From SAR324 cluster bacterium (GTDB lineage: Bacteria; SAR324; NAC60-12): a stretch of DNA of 64,000 nt. The stretch is taken from positions 1 through 64,000 of the forward strand of contig JADFZZ010000003.1 of NCBI GenBank assembly GCA_015232315.1. Direction: 5' to 3'. The notes under the pieces are model-generated. The model was not told the origin of the DNA, ran no database searches, and saw nothing but the letters and a program-made list of their open reading frames with translations. Shown here one piece after another: positions 8,901-16,120 of this stretch (the first letter of the stretch is position 1; every line of letters starts with the position of its first letter). Position numbers and translations under genes: made by a program.

Positions 8901-9897
8901 CAAGTCTAAACGGACTACCTCAGCGGTGGCGCTTGAAAACACACAGGTGTTGGTACTCAATGATGATATTCTGAAAAAACTGATGGGACGTTATCCCGAC
9001 GTAGCGACCCGTCTCTTTAAAAACTTTGCGACCACCCTGGCCAGACCGATCCAGAATGCGGAGCGGCAGGTTGCTTTTAAATATGCCCAGATGCTTGGAG
9101 AGTTTGAGGGCGATCCTGAAGCGTATGTTACTTTTCTAACAGAGATCGTGGACAGAATTGTCGCGGATGGCTCTATGAGTCCTCAGGAAAAACAGGAAAT
9201 TGAAACCATTGTTTATGCCGATGGCAAGGTGACACCGGAAGAACAGACTCAGTTGGATCGTCTCAACGCCTTGATTGATTCGGGGGAACTGGTGGAAGAA
9301 GAATCGCTGGAAGATCTGGTGAACGCCATCATCGCCGACGGTGAAATTTCACCGGAAGAACGCAAGGCGCTCAACAAGGCGATTTATGCCGATCACAATG
9401 TCAGTGCTGAAGAACAGGCTCAGATTGACCGATTGAACCAGATGATTCAGGACAGAAAGGTGATTGAACACAAACCCGCCTTTGAAAGCATCTTTCAACA
9501 AATGACTCCGAGGGAAATTCGCTGGCTTCGGCACACTTTTGAAATCAAACATATTCCTCAGGGAATGCGTGTTTACTCTGAAGGTGATTTTGGCGATTAC
9601 ATGCTGATCGTCATGAACGGAAAATTCAATATCCATGTGAAGGAAAAAGGCCAGGATTACACCATTGCCACCATTTTTGAAGGCGATGTGATCGGTGCGG
9701 TATCCATTATTCTTAAAGATTACATAAGGTCTCACAGTGCTTCTGTTCTGGAAGAAGCGGAGGTCATGTTCATGAGTCTCAAAGGTCTGGATCGGTTGGA
9801 AAAGACCCATCGCAAACTGGCATCAAAATTTTATTTCAACATGGTGTGCATGTTCTCTGACCGTCTGGAAGAGTGCCTCGATCAATTACAGGGGTAA
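5968..9897 (+). CDS. MMPL/RND-type transporter fused to two cNMP-binding-like domains and TerB-like segments
   Basis: 1309 residues, far longer than plain MMPL exporters. Residues 1-900 are a two-fold RND transporter: a first span near 12-30, a periplasmic loop to about 340, a multi-span block at 341-490, a second loop, then a multi-span block at 731-880 containing GIGVDDTIHYLAHF. A cyclic-nucleotide-binding-like domain follows at about 904-990. Next comes an acidic helical region at 1048-1160 with repeated DG-x-(V/I/M)-(T/S)-PEE/PQE signatures, reminiscent of TerB or helical calcium-loop modules. A second cyclic-nucleotide-binding-like domain is at about 1171-1277. The tail should be cytoplasmic and could gate or localise the pump. 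In the first loop there are three 21-residue tandem repeats. In the first binding domain the canonical Glu of the phosphate cassette is Val, while Arg982 is kept; in the second the Glu is Ala. Substrate is unknown; hydrophobic or lipid-like cargo is usual for the family. Confidence 0.85.
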   Translation: MIIKFLQKLKDYPFPVIGVILVITILFAIKAESHLINVDGDLVIDSSLDNYISRDSDSYEFFKQMRDVFGNEEMMIVAMQPHPETGFNVEFFEDMEQLTQRIPKEVPGVMSVVSLTNTPQLEGTCAGKSYLYYEEASLCVNILERYRMNQQCAGKPDSVPADSNGSATTDFLEASPVLLGDAITESPVTTDFLEASPVMLGDSMIEPPVTTDFLEESPVLLDESMSSTVDSAVVEVEQPKVKCVPGLFQNPDDFKQEMDRRARQAYEALKGNSLILKDLISSDFKTASMLVQFGNEIPPEAKQVQIAMENLLAEYQAKGYRLAYAGQSRQQYQASKVLAGDIVRILPLSLLLMVGSLALSFRSARGVLIPLAVIALGMTWTFGIFSIVGENLNPVTMVLPPLLICVGSAYVIFTVNQFYQEIKAGHNTDRRSLLDHTVAHVTVPLFVTALTTVAGFAALIASPIPAIKSMGLYACIGVTIIIALSLTLVPAMLSLMNIPVYKERELKPGKLDDMLNFMANLVGNYPKHLLSMWIGIGALGLVGVTWIEVNSEGGAFPADTPIMQDLKLIEDQLAGTNSLRLVFQNDADPHQLRTAAMMRKLDVLKHMLMEPDPESPILKIEGLRIDKVYTLTEYLKLRYPNLDELTDRGVERFIEQLRANKGPKFISDNNELLQLTVRLQTSGSTAFLQLRSHLEKILPEMFPGFTIRYTGGGVLASESADNIARSQVSSMLLALTIIFVILSAMFMSVKMGVLALYPNIVPILVFFGVLGWLSIPLGVTISVIAAIALGIGVDDTIHYLAHFNENVKKMRNEREASLFTLRQVGRPATYTTVSLCLGFGVFMMSEMETQVLFGALVCFTLLVCWMADMNFTPAITTKTKIITAWDYVGMQLDEAFLKTLEIFQGMSLKEIKLATLSAYTIDLEPGKLLFREKDSGYEAYVIIKGKIQLYREAEFHGTQKIVSEHIPGETLGVRGLFRKSKRTTSAVALENTQVLVLNDDILKKLMGRYPDVATRLFKNFATTLARPIQNAERQVAFKYAQMLGEFEGDPEAYVTFLTEIVDRIVADGSMSPQEKQEIETIVYADGKVTPEEQTQLDRLNALIDSGELVEEESLEDLVNAIIADGEISPEERKALNKAIYADHNVSAEEQAQIDRLNQMIQDRKVIEHKPAFESIFQQMTPREIRWLRHTFEIKHIPQGMRVYSEGDFGDYMLIVMNGKFNIHVKEKGQDYTIATIFEGDVIGAVSIILKDYIRSHSASVLEEAEVMFMSLKGLDRLEKTHRKLASKFYFNMVCMFSDRLEECLDQLQG
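6469..6657 (+). repeat. three tandem 63-bp in-frame repeats in the transporter gene
   Basis: Units at 6469-6531, 6532-6594 and 6595-6657 encode three 21-residue repeats that each begin TTDFLE(A/E)SPV. The third unit is diverged in its second half. They lie in the first periplasmic loop (residues 168-230), an acidic, Pro/Ser-rich, probably disordered stretch. Confidence 0.85.
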
Positions 9898-9909
9898 ACT
9901 TCATTATCT

Positions 9910-9946
9910 CAGGGGAAATCGTCCCCTGGAGTCGTTTTCATTTTCC
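9910..9946 (+). terminator. hairpin terminator after the MMPL fusion gene
   Basis: CAGGGGA at 9910-9916 and TCCCCTG at 9922-9928 form a perfect seven-pair stem with a five-base loop, followed by T-rich sequence (TTTTCATTTT). It sits between two convergent genes and may act on both strands. Confidence 0.6.
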
Positions 9947-9990
9947 CTTTTCTCTGATTCTTTTTTTGAATATCAAACAGCAGAAAAACC

Positions 9991-10809
9991 TCACTTTTTC
10001 TGAGATTCCAGTTTTTTGAGCCATGCCTTGAGTTCCTCCAGCGAAAGACCTCTGAGCCTGTCTTCAGGAGGCAATCCCTTGAGCCGTTCTTCAGGAGGCA
10101 ATCCTTTGAGCCTGTCTTCAGGAGGCAATCCCCTGAGACGATCTTCAGGAGACAGGAGGCTAAGATGATCCAGGACATATTCTTTTTGAAAATCCTCGAT
10201 GGTGTAGGGCATGATTCCCTCCAGATTATAGGTTTCAAATAAACGGTTGATGATCGTGCTGATGTTCGATGAGTGCATCTGATAATGATCCGCGCCATAG
10301 CGGACTCTTTCAGCGTTGGCGCTGAATAAATTCCAAATTGCGTTCTGTTCCGCGTTTTCCATTTCGGACAACACAATCACTCGAATCAAGCGTGAACCCC
10401 AATTTAAGTCATAAACCCCATTTCTTATTGAGACCAGTTCATTTTGAGTTACCAGTTTCTGCGGAAAGCGGGTGCAAACACCATACAACTGGAAATCTTC
10501 TTCCGGAAGCAGTGTGTCCAGCGAAGGACTGACCTGTTTGCGGTAATTCACATAGTGCCCGATCAATTCGTGGAGCGACCAGTCATCCAGAGGTTCCCTC
10601 ATGGATTTGTAAGTGAGCAAATTGTGAATTTTCAGATTTTCCAGTCCATCTGGTAATTCTTTAAGATCCCCCTCTCCGCACTTGTGCAGGATTACCACAT
10701 CCAGCAACTGACGCTTGAGCGATAAATCCTTTTCGAGTTCTACCTCATAGGGCGAATCGAGAAAATAATCCCACAAAACCAGTCCGAACAGGCGATGCCA
10801 ATGTGTCAT
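9991..10809 (-). CDS. Rpn-like / PD-(D/E)XK-type conserved protein with repeated tail
   Basis: 272 residues. The N-terminal half (WHRLFGLVLWDYF, then EKDLSLKRQLLDVVILHK and HELIGHYVNYRKQVSP) matches a conserved family that is multicopy in delta-proteobacteria, sulfur bacteria and planctomycetes and is usually annotated as Rpn or putative transposase/nuclease related. The acidic and basic residues at about 24-42 could form a PD-(D/E)XK-like core, but I cannot confirm an intact active site. Residues 219-254 are four tandem nine-residue units of the type LPPEDRLKG, followed by a helical end (LSLEELKAWLKKLE). If active, it would cleave DNA and promote recombination. It stands alone, convergent to the transporter gene. 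The family assignment is from memory of similar sequences. Confidence 0.65.
   Translation of the reverse strand: MTHWHRLFGLVLWDYFLDSPYEVELEKDLSLKRQLLDVVILHKCGEGDLKELPDGLENLKIHNLLTYKSMREPLDDWSLHELIGHYVNYRKQVSPSLDTLLPEEDFQLYGVCTRFPQKLVTQNELVSIRNGVYDLNWGSRLIRVIVLSEMENAEQNAIWNLFSANAERVRYGADHYQMHSSNISTIINRLFETYNLEGIMPYTIEDFQKEYVLDHLSLLSPEDRLRGLPPEDRLKGLPPEERLKGLPPEDRLRGLSLEELKAWLKKLESQKK
10048..10155 (-). repeat. four tandem 27-bp repeats in the Rpn-like gene
   Basis: Four consecutive 27-base units encode L(S/P)PE(D/E)RL(R/K)G. The units are nearly identical at the nucleotide level, so copy number can vary by slippage. The array sits just before the C-terminal helix. Confidence 0.85.
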
Positions 10810-11035
10810 GTGTCAAATCAGGAATAAAAGGAACAGTACCATCTAATCTCCGGGAATTATGACAATATCAGCCTGAGAGAGCAAGATGGATTTTCCGGGA
10901 TTCAGTTCTCAAAATGATACCGACCAGATGGATTTTAGCATTGGAGCGCATAATGCCACGACTCTGGTCCGTGTGTTGCCAAGGTGAATTCTTCTTGGTG
11001 TATGTGCCTGAAGCGATGACAGTCAGCTATTATGC

Positions 11036-11800
11036 TCAAAAATATGGTTGAAGCAAAGGGCGCAGTCTATCCCAACACAAAAATTTGAGCGCAAGGAGTG
11101 TTAAGACAATTTTGTAAATCAGCCGGAAACGCTGTTCTGACAGATTCCGGACCAGAATGCGTTTTCCCATGTACGTGCCGAGGATTACCGCCAAAATCAT
11201 ACCGATGATCAGTGTGCCATATTCCTGAAACGGGAATTGCCAGATCACACCAAACGCCACAATTTTCATCAAGTGTGTGACTAACTGGCAAGCCGCCTGG
11301 GTGGAAACCACAGATTCTCTGGAAAGTGGTTTTTCCAGAAAAAAAGGCGCCAGCAATGGACCGGCACCGCCTGCGATCATGGAAAAAAATCCACACAAAC
11401 CACCTGCCAACACAAATTCTCTTTGGGGATGTCGCCAGACAAACCGGCGGAAGGGAAAATAAACTACAAACAGAATGAATCCCCCAATGAACAATTTGAT
11501 ATAAACCACATTGGTTTTGCCAATCATCAACAGTCCCAACGCGCCCAAAGGAATCAGTCCAACGCAATATTCAGCGACATATCGCCAGTGGATGGAGCGG
11601 AATAAAAAGAGGGATCTGGAAGAATTACTGGCCAACTGGACCACGCCATGCACCGGGAGAACAATCCAGTAATCCATGTACATGAGCATGATCGCGATCA
11701 GAGTGAGTCCACCGCCCATACCGACCACGCCTGAAAGCAGGGAGGTTCCCCAGGCCGCAACCATGCTGAGCAGGTCATAAACCCATGAATCAGCTATCAT
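11036..11800 (-). CDS. TSUP family (TauE/SafE) membrane transporter
   Basis: About 254 residues with seven to eight hydrophobic spans. It carries the two family repeats: GTSLLSGVVGMGGGLTLIA near the N-terminus and GGLCGFFSMIAGGAGPLLAP in the second half. TSUP proteins move sulfite, sulfonates or other organic anions across the inner membrane; the substrate here is unknown. A longer reading from GTG 11848 would overlap the upstream gene by 59 bases and adds a polar N-terminus. ATG 11800, preceded by GGATGG, overlaps it by only 11 bases and gives a normal start; ATG 11812 is also possible. The overlap with the GAF-kinase gene indicates translational coupling. Confidence 0.85.
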   Translation of the reverse strand: MIADSWVYDLLSMVAAWGTSLLSGVVGMGGGLTLIAIMLMYMDYWIVLPVHGVVQLASNSSRSLFLFRSIHWRYVAEYCVGLIPLGALGLLMIGKTNVVYIKLFIGGFILFVVYFPFRRFVWRHPQREFVLAGGLCGFFSMIAGGAGPLLAPFFLEKPLSRESVVSTQAACQLVTHLMKIVAFGVIWQFPFQEYGTLIIGMILAVILGTYMGKRILVRNLSEQRFRLIYKIVLTLLALKFLCWDRLRPLLQPYF

Positions 11801-13145
11801 GGGATGATCCATCCAGAGCAGGAGTCGGATTGATGGGGGTTTTTCCACGGGGGATGCTGATGGTCACACACATCTGTTCAGTAGAATTTTGATTGACCTG
11901 ACATTGACCATCCTGAACCTGAAGGGCCAGATGCACAAAAGGCATGTAAAGCATGGATAATCCGTAATTATCCAGGGGCTGTCTCATGAAGGTATCAAAG
12001 TCGAGGGGATCCGCATGAATCTGCTGAATGAGTGGGTCCAGGTCAAAACCGATACGCAGAAAAATGTGGTTGTTTTCAACATCACCTTCAACAGCAAATA
12101 CTACATTGATGTCCTGTGTTGCGACCAGCGTGAATAAATGCTCCAGCACATAAGTGATGGCTGTTTCAAAGAGCAGGGAATCGGCCAGTACGGCTACAGG
12201 ATGTCGGGGGAGTGCAACTTTCAGGTTCAAGGGGGCTTCGGGGTGCCGGGTTGTGAAACCGGCAATGCCGTCATGGACGCATTGCTGAAGGAGGAGTTCC
12301 TCCAGTTGTGGTTTCAATGTGCCTCGTTGCAATTTGTGAATGTGGAGCAGTAATTCTGAAAAGCGGAAGGTCTGTTCCAGATAAAAATCCGTATGGCGCT
12401 GAAAATCATATTGATTCAAGGATCCCTCAGTTGCCATGGATTTCAAATGATTCCAGGCATCAATCATTCTGACACTGTCCCGGAAATAATGAATCAGTGA
12501 ATAAAAAACGCCCTCACGTTCCTGGGCATATTTTACACTCTCCTGAAGGCGTTCAGAAAGTTGCCGGATTTCATCTTCATATTGTTTCAACCGTCCCAGA
12601 AGTTCGGGTGAAGACTGTCGGGCCATATTGTCCTGACGCCGCACGGACCCCAGGCTTGTTTCAAGAAAAACTTCGAGTTGGTGGACAAGCTGGTGCAGAA
12701 GATCTTTGGAAAAATCAGAAATTTCGATCACATCCGAAGCGACTTCCACAAAGCCAAGAGGCATCTGGTTGACATCGACGAGAGGGATCATTTGAATCTG
12801 GACAATTCCCTGTTTTAAATAACTGTCCAGTTCTTTGAAATAAGTGGTGTTGGAGTTTTCTTTGTGATAGAGGAAGGGCTGTTTTTGTTGAAAGACATGA
12901 CGTGCGAGTTGATTGGAATCCACTGCGAGTGACGGAAGAGTGATTCTTTTTTTAGGGAAATGCTCATAGTGCCAGTTATTGAAATAAACCCGTACAGAGA
13001 CGAGCGGATAAATTTCCGGTAAACCAAACATGAAAACCCGGACAAGATCCTGCGTGAGGGTTTTGCCACTGGATTGCCCCCGGATCTGATGCAGTTTTGA
13101 CAGCAGTTTATAAAAATTTTGTAATAGCTCCTGTGGGTTGTTCAT
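11790..13145 (-). CDS. GAF domain protein with degenerate histidine-kinase region
   Basis: 451 residues from ATG 13145, chosen because AGAGGATCG lies just upstream; an ATG five codons earlier (13160) has no such site. Residues 1-170 look like a GAF sensor domain. A coiled-coil linker follows, then a dimerisation-like helix pair containing IHYFRDSVRMI, then a region aligned with the HATPase domain. In that region the N-box is LLFETAITYVLEHLF and no DxGxG motif is visible, so ATP binding is doubtful and this may be a pseudo-kinase or a scaffold. There is no membrane segment, so it should be cytoplasmic. It overlaps the TSUP transporter gene and probably shares its mRNA, suggesting the transporter and the GAF protein respond to the same cue. 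Confidence 0.6.
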   Translation of the reverse strand: MNNPQELLQNFYKLLSKLHQIRGQSSGKTLTQDLVRVFMFGLPEIYPLVSVRVYFNNWHYEHFPKKRITLPSLAVDSNQLARHVFQQKQPFLYHKENSNTTYFKELDSYLKQGIVQIQMIPLVDVNQMPLGFVEVASDVIEISDFSKDLLHQLVHQLEVFLETSLGSVRRQDNMARQSSPELLGRLKQYEDEIRQLSERLQESVKYAQEREGVFYSLIHYFRDSVRMIDAWNHLKSMATEGSLNQYDFQRHTDFYLEQTFRFSELLLHIHKLQRGTLKPQLEELLLQQCVHDGIAGFTTRHPEAPLNLKVALPRHPVAVLADSLLFETAITYVLEHLFTLVATQDINVVFAVEGDVENNHIFLRIGFDLDPLIQQIHADPLDFDTFMRQPLDNYGLSMLYMPFVHLALQVQDGQCQVNQNSTEQMCVTISIPRGKTPINPTPALDGSSHDS

Positions 13146-13306
13146 GATCGATCCTCTCATTGTCCATAAACATGAAAACCACCAATAATCATTGGCGGAC
13201 GATACCTAATTCATCTTCATCAACACAAGTTTTTTATCAGGCTCCAGACTTGCAATGCCCAGTCTGCTGAACCGGGTATGATTACAGCTATAATACAAGG
13301 AATGTT

Positions 13307-13939
13307 ATGAAACCAACTCAAGCTTTGCAAACTGTTACCTGCCTTGATTTTGAAGGCGTTCTGATTCCTGAAATCTGGGTTGGACTTGCCCGGCGCACCG
13401 GGATTGAGCAACTCAAACTGACAACACGTGATATCGTCGATTATGATGAACTGATGCGTTTACGGCTTAAAGTTCTCGATGAACACAATCTCACACTGAA
13501 AGACATTCATGAAGTGGTCAAAACAATGGATCCTCTTGAAGGCGCACTGGATTTTCTGACCTGGTTACGTCAACGGACAGAAGTGATCATTTTATCAGAT
13601 ACCTTCAGGGAATTTGTCGCGCCGTTGCTGGCAAAACTGGGGTATCCTACTATTTTCTGTCATTCGCTGATTCTTGATGACAATCTGAAAATCATCAATT
13701 ACCAACTGCGCCAGAAAGACCAGAAACGTCATGCGGTTAAAGCGTTGAAAGGCCTCAATTATCAGGTTGTTGCCTCGGGGGATTCCTATAATGACCTCAG
13801 TATGCTGGAAGAAGCTCATGCCGGGATCTTTTTTCAACCCACTGAAAAAATCACCAGGGAATATCCTCAGTATCCAGTCACCCGGAATTATGAAGAACTC
13901 AAGGCTCGACTCTCTGAGGCCGCTGGACTGAACCACTAA
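13307..13939 (+). CDS. thrH: bifunctional phosphoserine phosphatase / homoserine phosphotransferase ThrH
   Basis: 210 residues of the haloacid dehalogenase superfamily. It carries motif I CLDFEGVLIPEIWV, in which the first Asp is the phosphorylated nucleophile, then KLTTRDI.DYDELM, motif II VIILSDTFREF, YQLRQKDQKRHAVKA, and motif III ASGDSYNDLSMLEEAHAGI. These match the ThrH subgroup rather than SerB closely. The enzyme dephosphorylates phosphoserine and can transfer the phosphate to homoserine, linking serine and threonine metabolism in the cytoplasm. AGGA lies seven bases before the ATG. The next gene, a hybrid kinase, begins 37 bases downstream in the same direction, so co-transcription is likely although the functions are not obviously linked. 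Confidence 0.92.
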   Translation: MKPTQALQTVTCLDFEGVLIPEIWVGLARRTGIEQLKLTTRDIVDYDELMRLRLKVLDEHNLTLKDIHEVVKTMDPLEGALDFLTWLRQRTEVIILSDTFREFVAPLLAKLGYPTIFCHSLILDDNLKIINYQLRQKDQKRHAVKALKGLNYQVVASGDSYNDLSMLEEAHAGIFFQPTEKITREYPQYPVTRNYEELKARLSEAAGLNH

Positions 13940-13975
13940 CTCAAACCAATTTTTGCTTCAATTTATGAAAAAGGA

Positions 13976-15667
13976 ATGATGTCAGATCACTCGGTCTTGA
14001 TGGCATTGCTCACCGCAATTGTGGGGACATTGATTGTTCTGTTGCTGTTCAATCGCCAGTTGAAACGCGAAGTACATGCCCGCACAATGCGTATTTCAGA
14101 AATTTATAAAGATCTTCAGATGAGCGAAGCCAAGTATCGTTCGCTGTTTTCTGAAAATCACGATGCGATCCTGTTGATTGACATTGATGGACTGAATATC
14201 ATGGATGCCAATGAGGCCTCAGTCCGGCTTTATGAGTATTCCAGAGAAGAATTACTTAATCTAAATATTCTCCAAATCAGTGCTGAACCTGAAGAGACAA
14301 AGATTGCGCTGGAAAATGCCGCCACAGAAACGGGACGGTTTGTGCCCTTGCGCTGGCATCTGAAAAAAAACGGGGTTCGGTTTCCGGTAGAAATATCTCT
14401 CATTCCATTTCGCTGGAATCACCAGCAGGTAGTGTGCGCGGTGAATCGGGACATCACGGATCGGATCCGGTATGAAGAAGAAATGAAAATAGCCCGGGAA
14501 TATGCCGAAAAAGCCAATCAACTCAAATCCCAGTTTCTGGCAAATATGAGCCATGAAATCCGGACACCGATGAATGTGGTGCTGGGCACTGTGGAATTGC
14601 TCTCCAGAAGCCATACCACTCCTGAGCAAAAAGAATTTTTAAAGACCATTGAGCAAAGTGGAAATCATCTGCTCGAAATCATCAATGCCATTCTAGATCT
14701 CTCGAAACTGGATTCTGGAATAGAGTTGCATGAAACCGTGTTTGATCTGCATGAATGTGTCAGTGCGACACTGCATATGCTCAAAGCCCAGGCTGATAAA
14801 AAAAATATTCCGATTGTGTACCGGTTCGGGGCCCACGTTCCCCGCTACATCACAGCCGATCAGACCAGGGTTCGCCAGTTGCTACTCAATCTGGTGGGCA
14901 ACGCTGTCAAGTTCACCAACACGGGAGAAATCGCGGTTGCCATTATTGTGCAACAACAGCAACAGGACAGGGTGGAACTCCAGTTTTCAGTCAGTGATTC
15001 CGGCATCGGGATTCCTGAAGATAAAATCAGTTTATTGTTCAATCCCTTCACTCAGGTAGATTCATCGCTGACCAGGCAGTACAGTGGAACAGGTCTGGGG
15101 TTGGCCATTTCCAAACGACTGGCGGAAGCCATGGATGGAAAAATATGGGTGGAAAGCGAACAGGGGAAGGGGTCCATTTTCTTTTTCTGTATCCAGGTCA
15201 AGATTCCGGAAACGGTGTTGATCTCCAAAATAACTGAATCAACGGTTGAGCCGGAAGCCAATAATGAGGATATGGTTACTGAGACCATGCGGATTCTTGT
15301 GGTGGAAGACAATCCGGATAATCAGACGTTGATTCATCATTTTATCACACTGGCAGGATATAGCGCGGAGTTTGCCGGCAATGGAAAAGAAGCGCTTGAG
15401 GCTGTTTCAGGCACCAACTATGATCTGGTGTTGATGGATATTCAGATGCCTGAAATGGACGGATTGGAAGCGACTCGACAGATTCGACAACGGGATCCTG
15501 AAAATCCGAAACCATATATTGTGGCCATGACTGCTCACGCAATGGTTGAGCATGAGCGTCAGTGTATTGAAGCCGGAATGAATGATTATCTCAACAAGCC
15601 TCTCACCATTGAGTCAATTCAAAAAATCATTCATAAATATCAACAAAAAATAATGGTTCGTCCCTGA
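13976..15667 (+). CDS. PAS-domain hybrid sensor histidine kinase with receiver
   Basis: 563 residues. One N-terminal membrane span (about 5-25), a PAS domain (about 50-165), a HisKA domain with NMSHEIRTPMN (phospho-His at 193), a HATPase domain (NAVKFTN N-box, DSGIGIPEDK G1, GTGLGLAISKRL G2), and a C-terminal receiver with phospho-acceptor Asp488 in LMDIQMPEMDG. All key catalytic residues are present. There is no Hpt domain in the protein; the convergent CheA-like protein at 16098-18164 has one and could be a phosphorelay partner, which is inference. GGA immediately precedes tandem ATGs at 13976 and 13979. The next gene starts directly after the stop codon, indicating coupling. Confidence 0.93.
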   Translation: MMSDHSVLMALLTAIVGTLIVLLLFNRQLKREVHARTMRISEIYKDLQMSEAKYRSLFSENHDAILLIDIDGLNIMDANEASVRLYEYSREELLNLNILQISAEPEETKIALENAATETGRFVPLRWHLKKNGVRFPVEISLIPFRWNHQQVVCAVNRDITDRIRYEEEMKIAREYAEKANQLKSQFLANMSHEIRTPMNVVLGTVELLSRSHTTPEQKEFLKTIEQSGNHLLEIINAILDLSKLDSGIELHETVFDLHECVSATLHMLKAQADKKNIPIVYRFGAHVPRYITADQTRVRQLLLNLVGNAVKFTNTGEIAVAIIVQQQQQDRVELQFSVSDSGIGIPEDKISLLFNPFTQVDSSLTRQYSGTGLGLAISKRLAEAMDGKIWVESEQGKGSIFFFCIQVKIPETVLISKITESTVEPEANNEDMVTETMRILVVEDNPDNQTLIHHFITLAGYSAEFAGNGKEALEAVSGTNYDLVLMDIQMPEMDGLEATRQIRQRDPENPKPYIVAMTAHAMVEHERQCIEAGMNDYLNKPLTIESIQKIIHKYQQKIMVRP

Positions 15668-16120
15668 ATGTCCCAGTCTGTTAAAAAACTCCATATACTG
15701 ACCAATTTCATTTGCCTGCCTTGCGGAAAACACCATCGTTTTGAAACGGGTGTTGATATTTCATTGTATCTGGATCTGCCCAATGATGGAACGTGGCATG
15801 AACTGATTGATCAGATGCCAGAGTTTGTTGAATTGCTGGAGCAGGATGAATTTATGATGCCGTTTTTTCTGAGGTTCCTCCAAGAACATGAAGAGCATGA
15901 CATTCGTTTTCTCAACACCTTGGTTCATGATATGAACGATCTTGTGGAATTGAGACAACAGCATCTCGAGCAAATGATCAGGACTTATGAAACCTGGCAA
16001 CAGGTGCAGTCACAGTTGACTTCCCTGCATATTCAGGCAACGGCTAAATCGTTGCATTTCAATGTAAAATTATCGGCGTCTCCTGTTCGTTATTCCTTCA
16101 GACAAATTCGGGAATCGTGA
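15668..16120 (+). CDS. small hypothetical protein coupled to the hybrid kinase
   Basis: 150 residues, not recognised. The ATG begins immediately after the TGA of the kinase gene, so translation is probably coupled. The N-terminus has a short CLPCGK Cys-pair motif, then a long, acidic, amphipathic helical middle (about 45-115). No membrane segment or signal peptide is seen. The last 23 bases overlap the end of the convergent CheA-like gene. The position suggests an accessory or output protein of the adjacent kinase, but nothing in the sequence proves it. Confidence 0.7.
   Translation: MSQSVKKLHILTNFICLPCGKHHRFETGVDISLYLDLPNDGTWHELIDQMPEFVELLEQDEFMMPFFLRFLQEHEEHDIRFLNTLVHDMNDLVELRQQHLEQMIRTYETWQQVQSQLTSLHIQATAKSLHFNVKLSASPVRYSFRQIRES

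Noticed and set aside
10048-10155. CRISPR-like array
   Set aside because: The 27-base units are contiguous, without spacers, and in frame with the coding sequence.
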